A stretch of DNA of 28,329 nt from a virus. How positions within the stretch are numbered: position 1 is the stretch's first letter; each line of letters begins with the position of its first letter. The translations under genes and the position numbers were made by a program. Location: the IMG/VR virus record IMGVR_UViG_3300024327_000758, positions 1-28,329 of that record; one strand, 5' to 3'. Below are positions 1-8,581 of this stretch, one piece after another. The notes under the pieces were generated by a model. It was not told the DNA's origin. It made no database searches and worked only from the letters and a program-made list of their open reading frames with translations.

Positions 1-84
1 GGTCCAAGCAAAGGCTCTGGCGGTCCAAGCAAAGGCTCTGGCGGTCCAAGCAAAGGCTCTGGCGGTCCAAGCAAAGGCTCTGGC
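1..84. repeat. 21-bp tandem repeat, four perfect copies
   Basis: The unit is GGTCCAAGCAAAGGCTCTGGC on the plus strand, repeated without a mismatch from the first base, and a partial fifth copy diverges after GGTCCA. Read on the minus strand it encodes GPPEPLL in the fibre-like gene. Because 21 is a multiple of three, copy-number changes would keep the frame. The window begins inside the array, so the true copy number is unknown and assembly collapse is possible. Confidence 0.95.
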
Positions 85-215
85 GGTCCACGCATCCCTT
101 GATCGCCTTGCGAGCCAGGCAGCTCATAACCAAGGTACTCAAGATACTTGGCATATGCCGCAGCAATAAAGTCCGAATAGGTTTTAGGTTGATAAGCCAC
201 TGAGAATTCCTTCAT
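1..215 (-). CDS. Fibre-like protein with collagen-like and 7-residue repeats (partial, N-terminus only)
   Basis: The ATG is at 215-213 and the frame stays open to the window edge, giving about 71 residues. After a roughly 30-residue head rich in Tyr and Ala, the sequence runs into Gly-x-y triplets (GSQ, GDQ, GMR, GPP) and then four perfect copies of the heptad GPPEPLL. Short collagen-like stretches after a small N-terminal domain are common in phage tail fibres and other virion appendages, so a fibre or appendage protein is inferred. The start lies inside the 3' end of the upstream 746-residue gene, overlapping it by 32 bases. This fits the head-to-tail packing of the operon. A 7-residue period does not keep the Gly-x-y register, so the heptads may not form a collagen helix. 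The rest of the gene is outside the window. Confidence 0.55.
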   Translation of the reverse strand, partial: MKEFSVAYQPKTYSDFIAAAYAKYLEYLGYELPGSQGDQGMRGPPEPLLGPPEPLLGPPEPLLGPPEPLLG

Positions 216-2424
216 AAATGTCGTCTAAATTATTCTTATTTACCTTTAGCATTGAATTTAAGTCAGAGCATTCAGTTAAATCTATAATTCTAATGTTCTC
301 GTTATCTAATGATTTTACTTTTATGTAGTCTTCTGGCTCCAGTACTTTTCCGTCATAGTTGAGGGTAGTCGTACTTGTTTCTAGCTGTACGTTTTTATCA
401 GTCTCTTGGATTATCTTTTCTACCAAAGCCTTTTCTTTCCTTACGTTTTCGCAGCTTAAGCCTTCTTCAAAAAACTTTATTATAAGTCTTATGAATCTGA
501 TTAGGTGTGCGATAGCTTGCAAGTCTCCAAGTATCTTAAACTCAGAAGCTATCACCTCCCCCATAAAAGCTTGTAATGCTTTTAATGTCTGTACTACTTT
601 CGCAACTTCCTCATTCATCCATTTCTTTGTTGTGATTACAGATTCAATTATTGTCTTTTCAATAAACTGAAAAGCATCAGACTGATTTAAAGATCTCACC
701 CAACCTTTAGCTCTGTAATCGATCAGGTCTTTTGGTTGGCGATATTCATTTTTAATATCCACACCATACTTTGCAAAAGCATAATCCAAGGCGTTCCAAT
801 CGCTCTTCTTAACGCTAACGTCTCTTGCACTGACAGTATATTCAGTACCTAACCCATCAAGATCTAGATTCATCCTTTTATCAGCCTTCTTGGGCTTTTT
901 AAAATATGGAGTAGTTATTGTTTTTGTCTCAGCTACAAAGTCAAAATTAAAGAAATCCTTATTCTCTTCAATTGTCTCCTTAGCCAATGCAGCTTCGATC
1001 TTCTTCTGATACTTTTCAGCAAGTTGAAAAGAACTGTCGATATACCCTGGCAGGGCGCGCAGGGTGCCTATCTCTTTGACGAATAGAGTTACGTAATCCT
1101 TAAGAATTTCATTTCCAGGTATTTCCAAATACGTAGTAAGTTGACTTTGCATTAAGTCTGTACTAATCGGATTCCAGGGTCCAACTACAGGATCATCATA
1201 ATGGTTTACATGGAATACCCAAAATGCGAATTTATCCAATTCTTTTGGCAGTGTATTTATTTCAAACTCTTTCCTCTTCCTGGCGTCTTCTTTTAGCTGT
1301 TCTTCATACTGCTCCCGCAAGTCTTTAGACAATGCGTCATACTCCTGTTGTAAGTCTACAGAAGGTTTGTCGAACCAGCTGTCTGGCGTGACTTTTTGTA
1401 TTGCGCTACCGACCTGGTTCACAAGAGAGATCGCATCATTGGTAACTTTTTCACCAGAAGCGACAACTGCTCTTATCGCACCCATTATGGCTCTGAATGC
1501 ACTAACAATACAATCCAAGAAGGGATTGACTATTTTTGGAATCACTTCAACTGCTTGCACTAAAAAATCTAGAACAGCTTTAACCATACCTCCGAAGAGT
1601 CCCGTCCAATCAAATCTTATTTTTGCTAAGTCTAAACTGTACTTTATAAACAATGTAGGTAGTAGCAGGCTCAGCCCTATAAGGTTGCTAGGGCACATGA
1701 AGTTTGCGCCGAAGTTTAATAAGAATTTACATAGCGCATCATATAGCAATGTAGGGTCCATTGCTTTTAGCATATCGTCTAGAAGCTTTTTTATTTGGCG
1801 TAGAAATTTAGTTAAATTAAAGACGAATTCTAATGATGGTAAAGTTAAGCTCACGTTATAGTCAAGCATGCAGTCCAAGCATTCTTTTAAATCTAGCTTG
1901 TATTTTTCACCACCAATATTGACGGTGCCTGCATGATCTTCAATCCATTGGTTTGTCTTCCCGACAAACTTTCTACTATACTCGTTTGTAAATCGTTTTT
2001 TATATTCATATTCCACTGGCTTTTCGCCCATGAAATCTAGATTCTTTTTAATGACGCTTGCTTGAGGGTCCCACCACTCTTCAGCAGGATTCCCATCTTT
2101 ATCAGTTAAGGAGCATTCACTGTAGAAGTGGTCCTCCTCTTCTTCAACTATTTTAATTTCCTCCTGGGGGGTCTCCTCTTCTTGCGTATCATTGCGGCCC
2201 CCTGTGACTGAATTTACAATCTCCTCCATGGAAGCGTCTGCAGCTATCAAAGACAATGTGATTGTTGACTCAAGCCCTGTTAGTGGAGACTGGTATCCAG
2301 TAAGAAATATCTCATCAGGAGGAGCATCACTCATTCTTACGAACAAGCCCTCTTCATATGCTTTGACCAGTTCTATTACGTCAAATAGTAATAGATCATC
2401 ATCGTTTGGCATTCTATCTGTCAT
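184..2424 (-). CDS. Large probable virion or membrane-interacting protein, function unknown (746 aa)
   Basis: I do not recognise the family. Visible features are an acidic N-terminal third with a Glu-rich stretch (about residues 80-98), and Cys residues at 182 and 185. A long hydrophobic stretch spans roughly residues 230-325, with several helices that could be membrane-active. A charged, probably alpha-helical remainder follows. It lies between small structural-type genes and a fibre-like gene, so a tail, baseplate or DNA-ejection role is plausible but is inferred only from position and hydrophobicity. Its start overlaps the preceding 107-residue gene by 11 bases. An ATG at 2412, four codons in, is an alternative start, and neither has a strong Shine-Dalgarno. 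The stop lies inside the next gene. Confidence 0.75.
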   Translation of the reverse strand: MTDRMPNDDDLLLFDVIELVKAYEEGLFVRMSDAPPDEIFLTGYQSPLTGLESTITLSLIAADASMEEIVNSVTGGRNDTQEEETPQEEIKIVEEEEDHFYSECSLTDKDGNPAEEWWDPQASVIKKNLDFMGEKPVEYEYKKRFTNEYSRKFVGKTNQWIEDHAGTVNIGGEKYKLDLKECLDCMLDYNVSLTLPSLEFVFNLTKFLRQIKKLLDDMLKAMDPTLLYDALCKFLLNFGANFMCPSNLIGLSLLLPTLFIKYSLDLAKIRFDWTGLFGGMVKAVLDFLVQAVEVIPKIVNPFLDCIVSAFRAIMGAIRAVVASGEKVTNDAISLVNQVGSAIQKVTPDSWFDKPSVDLQQEYDALSKDLREQYEEQLKEDARKRKEFEINTLPKELDKFAFWVFHVNHYDDPVVGPWNPISTDLMQSQLTTYLEIPGNEILKDYVTLFVKEIGTLRALPGYIDSSFQLAEKYQKKIEAALAKETIEENKDFFNFDFVAETKTITTPYFKKPKKADKRMNLDLDGLGTEYTVSARDVSVKKSDWNALDYAFAKYGVDIKNEYRQPKDLIDYRAKGWVRSLNQSDAFQFIEKTIIESVITTKKWMNEEVAKVVQTLKALQAFMGEVIASEFKILGDLQAIAHLIRFIRLIIKFFEEGLSCENVRKEKALVEKIIQETDKNVQLETSTTTLNYDGKVLEPEDYIKVKSLDNENIRIIDLTECSDLNSMLKVNKNNLDDIYEGILSGLST

Positions 2425-2737
2425 CAGTTACATCTCTGTATTTTCGCCTCTTATTACGAGGTTGCTCTAAATTGTTTTTGTACTCAATCGCCTTTAATAT
2501 GGCGCTTTCGCTACCAACTTCAATATTTTCTTCTATCTCTTCTGCTAGCTCGGGGTTTATACGTCTAACTGCATCAATGAAAGAGTTCATTCTGTTCATA
2601 GTTTTTCTTAAGTCCTCAAGAAGTACGAAGTCTCTTGCGATCTTTTTAAACAACTGTTGATACTGCTCTTCAAGTTCTTTCTCACCACTATCGAAATCAT
2701 TATCATGGCCTTTTCGCATGTTACTAAATACGCCCAT
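2414..2737 (-). CDS. Small helical protein, unknown function (107 aa)
   Basis: This is a charged, mostly helical protein with a probable coiled coil at about residues 18-60 and a very basic C-terminus (RNKRRKYRD). There is a good Shine-Dalgarno (AGGAAGG) about 9 bases before the ATG. It overlaps the upstream 162-residue gene by 14 bases and the downstream 746-residue gene by 11. I recognise no domain. Its position between virion-type genes suggests a structural accessory or chaperone, but nothing in the sequence proves that. Confidence 0.7.
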   Translation of the reverse strand: MGVFSNMRKGHDNDFDSGEKELEEQYQQLFKKIARDFVLLEDLRKTMNRMNSFIDAVRRINPELAEEIEENIEVGSESAILKAIEYKNNLEQPRNKRRKYRDVTDDR

Positions 2738-3212
2738 TGTCTAGACCTTCCTGAATTAAATCTAGTGACTCTGACATTTCAATTAGTTTCTTCAATTCTA
2801 TTAATGCCATGTAGTCATCATATGTTATTTCTTTTTTAATTCCGCCAAATATATTTGTTGCTGATCTTTTCAGCCTGTGGCTTCTGGAGATGTCTAAAGT
2901 AAAACTGTTATTAGATCTTTTAATTTTCTCATCTAAGTTTTCTTTTCTATCTTTTATTACGCCTAATAATCTCCTCCCCTCTTCTTTAGCTTCCTCAAGT
3001 TTTGCTTTTATTATTTTAGCTTCTTTTGAAGTGAAGGGTCTCTCTGGATTTTGTCTAAAGTCATGCATCATATCTTCTAATGTTGCATCGACCATATCAA
3101 TATTCTTTAATGGTGATTCTTTTTCTTTCAGTTCTTCGTTGAAAGATTTTAATAAATCTTCCTTTTCAAAAAGGAACTTATTGTCAAAAACATCATCAAA
3201 AAAGCTTTTCAT
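2724..3212 (-). CDS. Coiled-coil protein, unknown function (162 aa)
   Basis: The protein is rich in Lys, Glu and Leu, with long predicted helices (about residues 15-40, 60-105 and 130-160) and no recognisable catalytic motif. The start codon shares one base with the stop of the upstream 145-residue gene, and GGGGTGA lies upstream as a likely ribosome binding site. This is consistent with translational coupling in the structural operon. It could be a tail-assembly chaperone or a small virion component. No family is assigned. Confidence 0.7.
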   Translation of the reverse strand: MKSFFDDVFDNKFLFEKEDLLKSFNEELKEKESPLKNIDMVDATLEDMMHDFRQNPERPFTSKEAKIIKAKLEEAKEEGRRLLGVIKDRKENLDEKIKRSNNSFTLDISRSHRLKRSATNIFGGIKKEITYDDYMALIELKKLIEMSESLDLIQEGLDNGRI

Positions 3213-3649
3213 TAAATCACCCCGTTAACTATTTTTTTATAATATTTTAAGTTTATTTTAATGTCTTCTTTGTATTGTGGATCAGTATGCCCAGGACAAA
3301 ACACTCTAGCCCATATAGGGAATAAAGATTCCGTATTTGCTACTTCAGAAGAGCCTATACCATCTGGTAATAAAAGAGTATTATTAATTAATACATCGCC
3401 CCATTCTTTCTCAGTGGGTTGTTCAGAACCATACTTTAATTTTACTGACCAGCCAGAACTACTAAAAAGATCACCTTGAGTTAAGTCGGGCATCTCTATT
3501 TTTAATTCTATGTTTTCATAATAGAATTCAGGAAACTGGTTTTTGAAATAAAACAAAAACTCCTGCTCGCCACCTGTGAAACCATTGTGTTCAGTAATGA
3601 AGGGGCCGTTAATTGGTTGCTTCTCAGCATCTAAAACAATTAAGCTCAT
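3212..3649 (-). CDS. Small beta-rich protein, possible virion decoration or tail component (145 aa)
   Basis: The composition (many aromatic and beta-branched residues, alternating polar and hydrophobic stretches, few long helices) suggests a beta-sandwich-like fold. Examples are LKIEMPDL at about residues 47-54 and INLKYYKK near the end. A strong Shine-Dalgarno (GAGGAAA) precedes the ATG, which overlaps the end of the 535-residue gene by 4 bases. Being beta-rich, small and within the virion operon, it resembles phage head-decoration or tail proteins in general style, but I cannot match it to a family. Confidence 0.7.
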   Translation of the reverse strand: MSLIVLDAEKQPINGPFITEHNGFTGGEQEFLFYFKNQFPEFYYENIELKIEMPDLTQGDLFSSSGWSVKLKYGSEQPTEKEWGDVLINNTLLLPDGIGSSEVANTESLFPIWARVFCPGHTDPQYKEDIKINLKYYKKIVNGVI

Positions 3650-5253
3650 ATTCTATTTCCTCTATGTGCATTGAAACCACGCCTATAATTTCTTTTATCA
3701 GATTGGCCTGTAAAAGCAACACCTGCAAGCATACCACCACCCAAAGTTAACAATCTATTATTCATTGCTACATTATTCTCTTTATTGGGGTCTAGCAATT
3801 TTTGCATCTTTTTCTTACCGAAACCTTTCAATCTTTCGTCATCGCCTTTCATTGCTGCAATTGATGTAAGGTTTTCACGTCTAGCCTGTGCTCCTGTTAC
3901 TTGTTCTATTGTTTCTGGTGTTGAAGAATAGCCGCCACTTGCTTTTGCCTTCAACCTAGTTTGACTGCCAGTGTGTGTTTCCACACTTGATGCAAAATCA
4001 TCCAATAAAGTGTCTCCTTGAGCAGTTCCCTTTCCTATACCTAAATCATTCAAAGTTAACCCGCTACCTTTTTCAATTGAAGACAGTTCTGTTCCTGGAG
4101 AATATTGACCTGACACTTCCTTACCAAGTGTTTTCCGAGCACCAGCAGTAACAGCATCATCCCCCAAAATACTTTTCACCATAGCATTCTCTATGTCTCC
4201 CATGCTTCCTGCAACACCCTTAGCAATAGCTCTTGCACCAAAAGCAACACCACCACCGACGGCGGCACCTTCTGTAAAGTCGCCGCCCATTGCAACATTT
4301 GCTCCACCAGCTAAACCAGCAACAGCAGCTATACCCATAGCATTACCAAATCCATGTCCAGACTCTCCACCTATAGCTCTGAGTAAAGCATTTGGACTTG
4401 CCGATGCTCCCGCACGATTAAACCCACCATACATACTGCCAAGCTCCTCTTGGTTCTTCATCATCGCTGACATACCCTCTTCACTTAGCTGGCCACCTTC
4501 ATTATCTACTTTTTGAATCTCACTTCTAAATGCACTTAAATTAGTAACTGCATCATCGCTGGCTCCGCCTCGCTTAAGCACATCTTCAAATGCATCATCA
4601 TCAGTTGCCTTCCATGCTTGCTTAAGTATATTCGATTCAACACCAGAAGCTTTTGCACTTGCCTCTCCAGCAAATACACGCTCTGCTCCTGCCATAAATT
4701 CAGCACCAGCATTAGCAGCAGCTTTTCCTGAAGTATCTCCTGCAAAGATTCGCCAAAAGCTAGAATCAGATGGTTCTAATTCAGCAGCTTGATGAGTGAG
4801 GGGAGGTGGGGTCGCTGGTGGCGCTGATGGAGGTGGGGTCGCTGGTGGCGCTGATGGAGGTGGGGTCGCTGGTGGTTGTGGTTTGAGTACAATGCTCGGA
4901 GGTTCAACCATGTTGTCGCTTTTCGCAGGGTTTTTTCCAGCTGCTTGTTTTACAATAGGTGGTGGAATTCGGGAACCGGCTTTCGCCGTCCTTTTTCTTC
5001 CCTCTATCTGTTCGCGAGAGGCCTTCTGCGGAGGCGCTGCTGATGTCGTTTGGGGCTTCTGCGATGGTAATCTTTGAGTTACATCAGGATTAAAGTTTGC
5101 TGGTAACACTTGGGTTGAATCAAAATCTGGACCACTGATCACGCGCGGTGCAGGTGACGAGGGAGCTGGGGCGCCAACTTTCGCACCTTTTGCAGCACCC
5201 GTACCAACCGCTTCCTCAAGGGCCTCTTTCGCTACTTTTATAAGTGGATTCAT
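3646..5253 (-). CDS. Gly/Ala-rich protein with Pro-rich linker, possible internal virion or ejection protein (535 aa)
   Basis: Residues 1-115 are low-complexity and probably disordered. A tandem Pro linker follows at about 122-152, with the 9-residue unit SAPPATPPP repeated. A helical middle (about 160-290) leads into a Gly/Ala-rich hydrophobic segment at about 298-350 of glycine-zipper type, and a second hydrophobic stretch sits near residues 505-517, just before a very basic C-terminus. Glycine-zipper segments occur in phage proteins that enter or cross membranes, so an ejected internal protein is a reasonable inference. The start directly follows the terminase gene, whose final codons contain the ribosome binding site GGAGG. 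The 369-residue gene on the other side of the terminase has a similar composition. Confidence 0.75.
   Translation of the reverse strand: MNPLIKVAKEALEEAVGTGAAKGAKVGAPAPSSPAPRVISGPDFDSTQVLPANFNPDVTQRLPSQKPQTTSAAPPQKASREQIEGRKRTAKAGSRIPPPIVKQAAGKNPAKSDNMVEPPSIVLKPQPPATPPPSAPPATPPPSAPPATPPPLTHQAAELEPSDSSFWRIFAGDTSGKAAANAGAEFMAGAERVFAGEASAKASGVESNILKQAWKATDDDAFEDVLKRGGASDDAVTNLSAFRSEIQKVDNEGGQLSEEGMSAMMKNQEELGSMYGGFNRAGASASPNALLRAIGGESGHGFGNAMGIAAVAGLAGGANVAMGGDFTEGAAVGGGVAFGARAIAKGVAGSMGDIENAMVKSILGDDAVTAGARKTLGKEVSGQYSPGTELSSIEKGSGLTLNDLGIGKGTAQGDTLLDDFASSVETHTGSQTRLKAKASGGYSSTPETIEQVTGAQARRENLTSIAAMKGDDERLKGFGKKKMQKLLDPNKENNVAMNNRLLTLGGGMLAGVAFTGQSDKRNYRRGFNAHRGNRI
4802..4875. repeat. 27-bp in-frame tandem repeat encoding a Pro-rich linker
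   Basis: There are two full copies (4802-4828 and 4829-4855) and about three quarters of a third. The unit is nine codons long, so the reading frame is kept whatever the copy number. It encodes SAPPATPPP-type linker in the 535-residue protein on the minus strand. Confidence 0.9.
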
Positions 5254-5256
5254 AAT

Positions 5257-7467
5257 TTACCTCCAGCTTCTTCGTTTTTTACGGCCAAAACGACCACGTT
5301 TGGGAGCATGCTGTACTTCACTTATTGGACGCATACCTTGCTCAGTACCTTGATAGGAGTTGATTCCTTCAAGTAGGGAGAACTCTTTCTCTTCTTTTAT
5401 ACTACGAGAACGACTTGATTTTCTATCATTAGGCAACAAACCTTCTCTAATATACTTTTCCCTTATCATTCTGTCTTCTTCTTCGGATCCACCACCCCGC
5501 ATTATTCGCAACACATTCAGTGCACCTGGATCAGATTGAAGTTTCTTTTGCTCATAAAGCTCTCGAATTTCATCATTCGGAGATCTATAAAGATTCTTTA
5601 TGGCTTCAACTTTATGGAAGGTAGGCATACTTGGAGTCATTTGGTTTCCAGAGTATACTGACTCTTCTAAAACCAACCCACCTAACGCTAGCATGAAAGC
5701 GTCGAGTCTATGATCTCCAACCTTTTCATTCTGCTTTCCGTATACTGGCTTGTTGTTCTGTTTGTTTCTTTTCTCTACGATGTAGTTGAAGAACTGATCT
5801 TTCAAGACAACGTCATCTACTGGAAATTTAAATAATCCGTCCTGAAGAATTCTAACTGCATTCTCAACTAAAAAATGCTTACCAGATTTTTTAATGTCCT
5901 TGTTGGTAATAGGATCTTTAAGCTTTATGTTGGAACTAAAATTAAATGATACTAAACGATCCGCTATTAAAACTGTCTCTGCCTCTTTAGCCGTCTTGTC
6001 TTGTTTGGCCCTAAGAGTATAGGATTGATATTTTATATCTTCTATGATTGTATGGCCGTATCCTTCGTCCGCATAGATATGGTCTGGTTTCCATTTATAA
6101 TTAAGATCGATTAACTCTTTTATCCACCGCCTAGCAGAGAATTCAGAGTGAGGTACGTTTACTGCATCCAATGCGATCCAAATTCTATCGCTTGGAAAAT
6201 AACCAATAACATAGAATTCAGTACCTGCATTTTTATTCCAGTCGATACCTATCGCTATGGTTCTCTCTGTTGCGGACTTTAACCCTAGTTTTTTCTGCAA
6301 ATGATGCGGAGAATAGGCTTCGTCGTATGTATAATCCAACCGAGCGCTGTAAATCCAATCTCTCTTGAACACCCCTTGAAGGTCGTCAATAAAGATTGCC
6401 ATGTACTCCGCCATGAAAGATTCTTGGGTTGAATCACGAAGTATCTCTTCTTTTATGGCTTCCCAATGCGGGATTACTGAACTAGGTAAAAAGTCTTCTC
6501 TAAAATCATCTCGCTTCAAACACCATTCGTGAAACTTACCTTTCTTACCAATTGGTGTAGATGTGGCGATTAAAATTGTATCAGGCGTTGTGGCCAGAAT
6601 AGGATTAATAACTTTATCTAATACTTCTTCTGGAATCATATCCATCTCATCCAAGTAGACGATAGATGCAGATTGACCACGCATAGTACCACCACCGCTG
6701 CCGTCAGATCTCATACCTATTCCAGAAACAAACCCTTGTATAACCGCACCGTTTTTCATTTCCATTTTAAAAGTTGGCGTCTTTATATATAAGCTATCTC
6801 CAGTACCAGAAGTAACTTCTGCTTTTAACTCTATGTTTCTCTTTAATAGTTTCTCCATCTCTTCAAAGAGATTCGTCAGTTGCGCTTGATAAGGCGTAAC
6901 GATCATTATCGCCGGCCCCATATAAACTATGTTCCCTTGCGCATCTCTACCTCTATCTAATTTAAGATTGTATGCGTAATACAATAGTTTTAATGCCATC
7001 GCAAAAGACTTACCTGAGCGACGACCTTCTCTTATTACCATCCTCTTTGAAGTGCATCTTATTTGTTCCTTCTGGTAGCTTCTTAAGAACCATTTATCAT
7101 CCCTATCAGAAAACCCAAACATTAACTCCACCCAAGATGCAGGATCTATTGAAGCCTTTAGTATTCTAGTCGCTTGTTCTTCTGGTATGTTTGTGCTTTT
7201 AGAGATCTCTTTTATTTTTGATGCAGCACCATCTGGAAGCTTTCTTGGTATGTAACTGCACTTTATCCTGTTGGTGCCATACTTCTTTATCTGCCGTATC
7301 TGACAAGTAACACAAGTCTTATGAACATCTGTCTTTAGCGAATACTCCCTCTTAAAATATGTTATTAATTCATCGGGTATTATTGCGGCAGGATCTTGAT
7401 GCTCAATCCCGTACTCGTTAACAGAATAAATATTATCATCTATTAATTGTTTTAATTTAGGATGCAT
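5257..7467 (-). CDS. terL: Terminase large subunit (packaging ATPase-nuclease, 736 aa)
   Basis: This is the DNA-packaging motor and headful/cos nuclease. The ATPase half has a Walker A at residues 147-154 (EGRRSGKS), a Walker B at about 268-274 (SIVYLDE, acidic D273/E274) and a coupling motif near 301-305 (ATSTP). The RNase H-like nuclease half shows the first acidic residue at D409 (IGIDW), the second at D467 (YADEG), and a third cluster D585/D589 (DHRLDA). All expected catalytic positions are present. An N-terminal extension with Cys52, Cys55 and Cys70 may bind a metal. The length is somewhat above the usual 450-650 residues, and a C-terminal basic tail (GRKKRRSW) follows the nuclease. The gene starts 2 bases after the stop of the 369-residue gene. 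The terminase identity is secure. Its fine subfamily is not. Confidence 0.97.
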   Translation of the reverse strand: MHPKLKQLIDDNIYSVNEYGIEHQDPAAIIPDELITYFKREYSLKTDVHKTCVTCQIRQIKKYGTNRIKCSYIPRKLPDGAASKIKEISKSTNIPEEQATRILKASIDPASWVELMFGFSDRDDKWFLRSYQKEQIRCTSKRMVIREGRRSGKSFAMALKLLYYAYNLKLDRGRDAQGNIVYMGPAIMIVTPYQAQLTNLFEEMEKLLKRNIELKAEVTSGTGDSLYIKTPTFKMEMKNGAVIQGFVSGIGMRSDGSGGGTMRGQSASIVYLDEMDMIPEEVLDKVINPILATTPDTILIATSTPIGKKGKFHEWCLKRDDFREDFLPSSVIPHWEAIKEEILRDSTQESFMAEYMAIFIDDLQGVFKRDWIYSARLDYTYDEAYSPHHLQKKLGLKSATERTIAIGIDWNKNAGTEFYVIGYFPSDRIWIALDAVNVPHSEFSARRWIKELIDLNYKWKPDHIYADEGYGHTIIEDIKYQSYTLRAKQDKTAKEAETVLIADRLVSFNFSSNIKLKDPITNKDIKKSGKHFLVENAVRILQDGLFKFPVDDVVLKDQFFNYIVEKRNKQNNKPVYGKQNEKVGDHRLDAFMLALGGLVLEESVYSGNQMTPSMPTFHKVEAIKNLYRSPNDEIRELYEQKKLQSDPGALNVLRIMRGGGSEEEDRMIREKYIREGLLPNDRKSSRSRSIKEEKEFSLLEGINSYQGTEQGMRPISEVQHAPKRGRFGRKKRRSWR

Positions 7468-7469
7468 AG

Positions 7470-8579
7470 TTATCGCCTGTATTGAGAGAATATATCTCTG
7501 TTCATGTGAACAATAGATGCTTCTTGTCCAAATGCTGATCTAGCGTTTGTATGTGACTTATGCATTGATTGTAATGCTCTCTGACGCATAGTAACAGCAT
7601 TTTGTGTAAAGTGTGCCGAAACATCTGAAGCGAAATTCAATCCTTTATTCTTATTCTCTGCTTTGAATCCAGCTTCCAAAGCCGAATAGGTTGACTTAAA
7701 TAACATTGTACCTGCCATGATACCAATACCTGCAACTCCCGCTTTAAGCGGGGTACCAAACATATATGCACCAGCCTTAGCACCTCCAGCAGCACCAAAT
7801 ATGCTACCCACCATGCCAGCTACACCTTCATTTATGTTGAGCCCAAATGCACTATTCAAAAAAGACGCACCACCTTCTGCTGCAGCTCTACCTCCGGCCA
7901 TACCTGCCATAGCTCCAATATAACCACCCATGATAGGCATTATTCTACCCAGCATTGGCGACCCTAATATTGCTCTCTGAGTAGATATACTTCCATCCTT
8001 ATAACCAGCTAAACCATCCTTTGCTACACCAAATTCTTTTGCTGCTTTACCTTCATCTAGGATATTATAAAGTATATTACTTTCTTTCATTCCATAATAG
8101 TTAGCGAAAGTATCTTGAATTAAATAATCTCTAAGTCCTTCTGCACCTTCTGTATACGCCGCATGGATACCACCAAGAGCTGTCATTCCTACAGGTAATG
8201 CTATAGACAACCCAGTTAACTTTTGTAGTCCACCTTTAGTTAATTTACCTGTTGCATTTCTTGTAAATACTTCACCTGCATCATCTGTAAAGTTGACTAT
8301 GGAATCTTTGTTGAAGAGACCACCACCACGGGTAACTCTTGCGTTAGTTTGCCCGCCTCTAACAGTGTTATCCAGCCCTGCAGCCTCCACACCTTCTTTA
8401 GAAAAGACAGGACCAAAATGTCTCTCTGCTGCATATGTTTCACCACCGGCACTATAGAACGCTCCCTGCAGCATCTTCGGACCTAGAAGATAAGCAGCCG
8501 CCAAAGCGGGGGCAACATTCCCAAGTGCAGTACCACTGCCTTGTGCCATCTCAGTTCCACTTAAAAGATCTAAATTCAT
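7470..8579 (-). CDS. Gly/Ala-rich membrane-like protein, possible ejection protein (369 aa)
   Basis: Repeated hydrophobic, small-residue-rich stretches dominate: about residues 12-45, 140-165 and 210-300, with many GxxxG and AxxxG spacings. Charged loops separate them. There is no signal peptide and no enzyme motif. A recognisable ribosome site (AGGAT) lies upstream and the gene begins 2 bases after the 1394-residue nuclease gene. The composition matches the 535-residue protein beyond the terminase, and the two could be paired internal virion or ejection proteins. That role is inferred. Confidence 0.75.
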   Translation of the reverse strand: MNLDLLSGTEMAQGSGTALGNVAPALAAAYLLGPKMLQGAFYSAGGETYAAERHFGPVFSKEGVEAAGLDNTVRGGQTNARVTRGGGLFNKDSIVNFTDDAGEVFTRNATGKLTKGGLQKLTGLSIALPVGMTALGGIHAAYTEGAEGLRDYLIQDTFANYYGMKESNILYNILDEGKAAKEFGVAKDGLAGYKDGSISTQRAILGSPMLGRIMPIMGGYIGAMAGMAGGRAAAEGGASFLNSAFGLNINEGVAGMVGSIFGAAGGAKAGAYMFGTPLKAGVAGIGIMAGTMLFKSTYSALEAGFKAENKNKGLNFASDVSAHFTQNAVTMRQRALQSMHKSHTNARSAFGQEASIVHMNRDIFSQYRR

Positions 8580-8581
8580 GA

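Noticed and set aside
1-84. CRISPR-like direct repeats
   Set aside because: The 21-mers are contiguous with no spacers and are in frame with a coding sequence.
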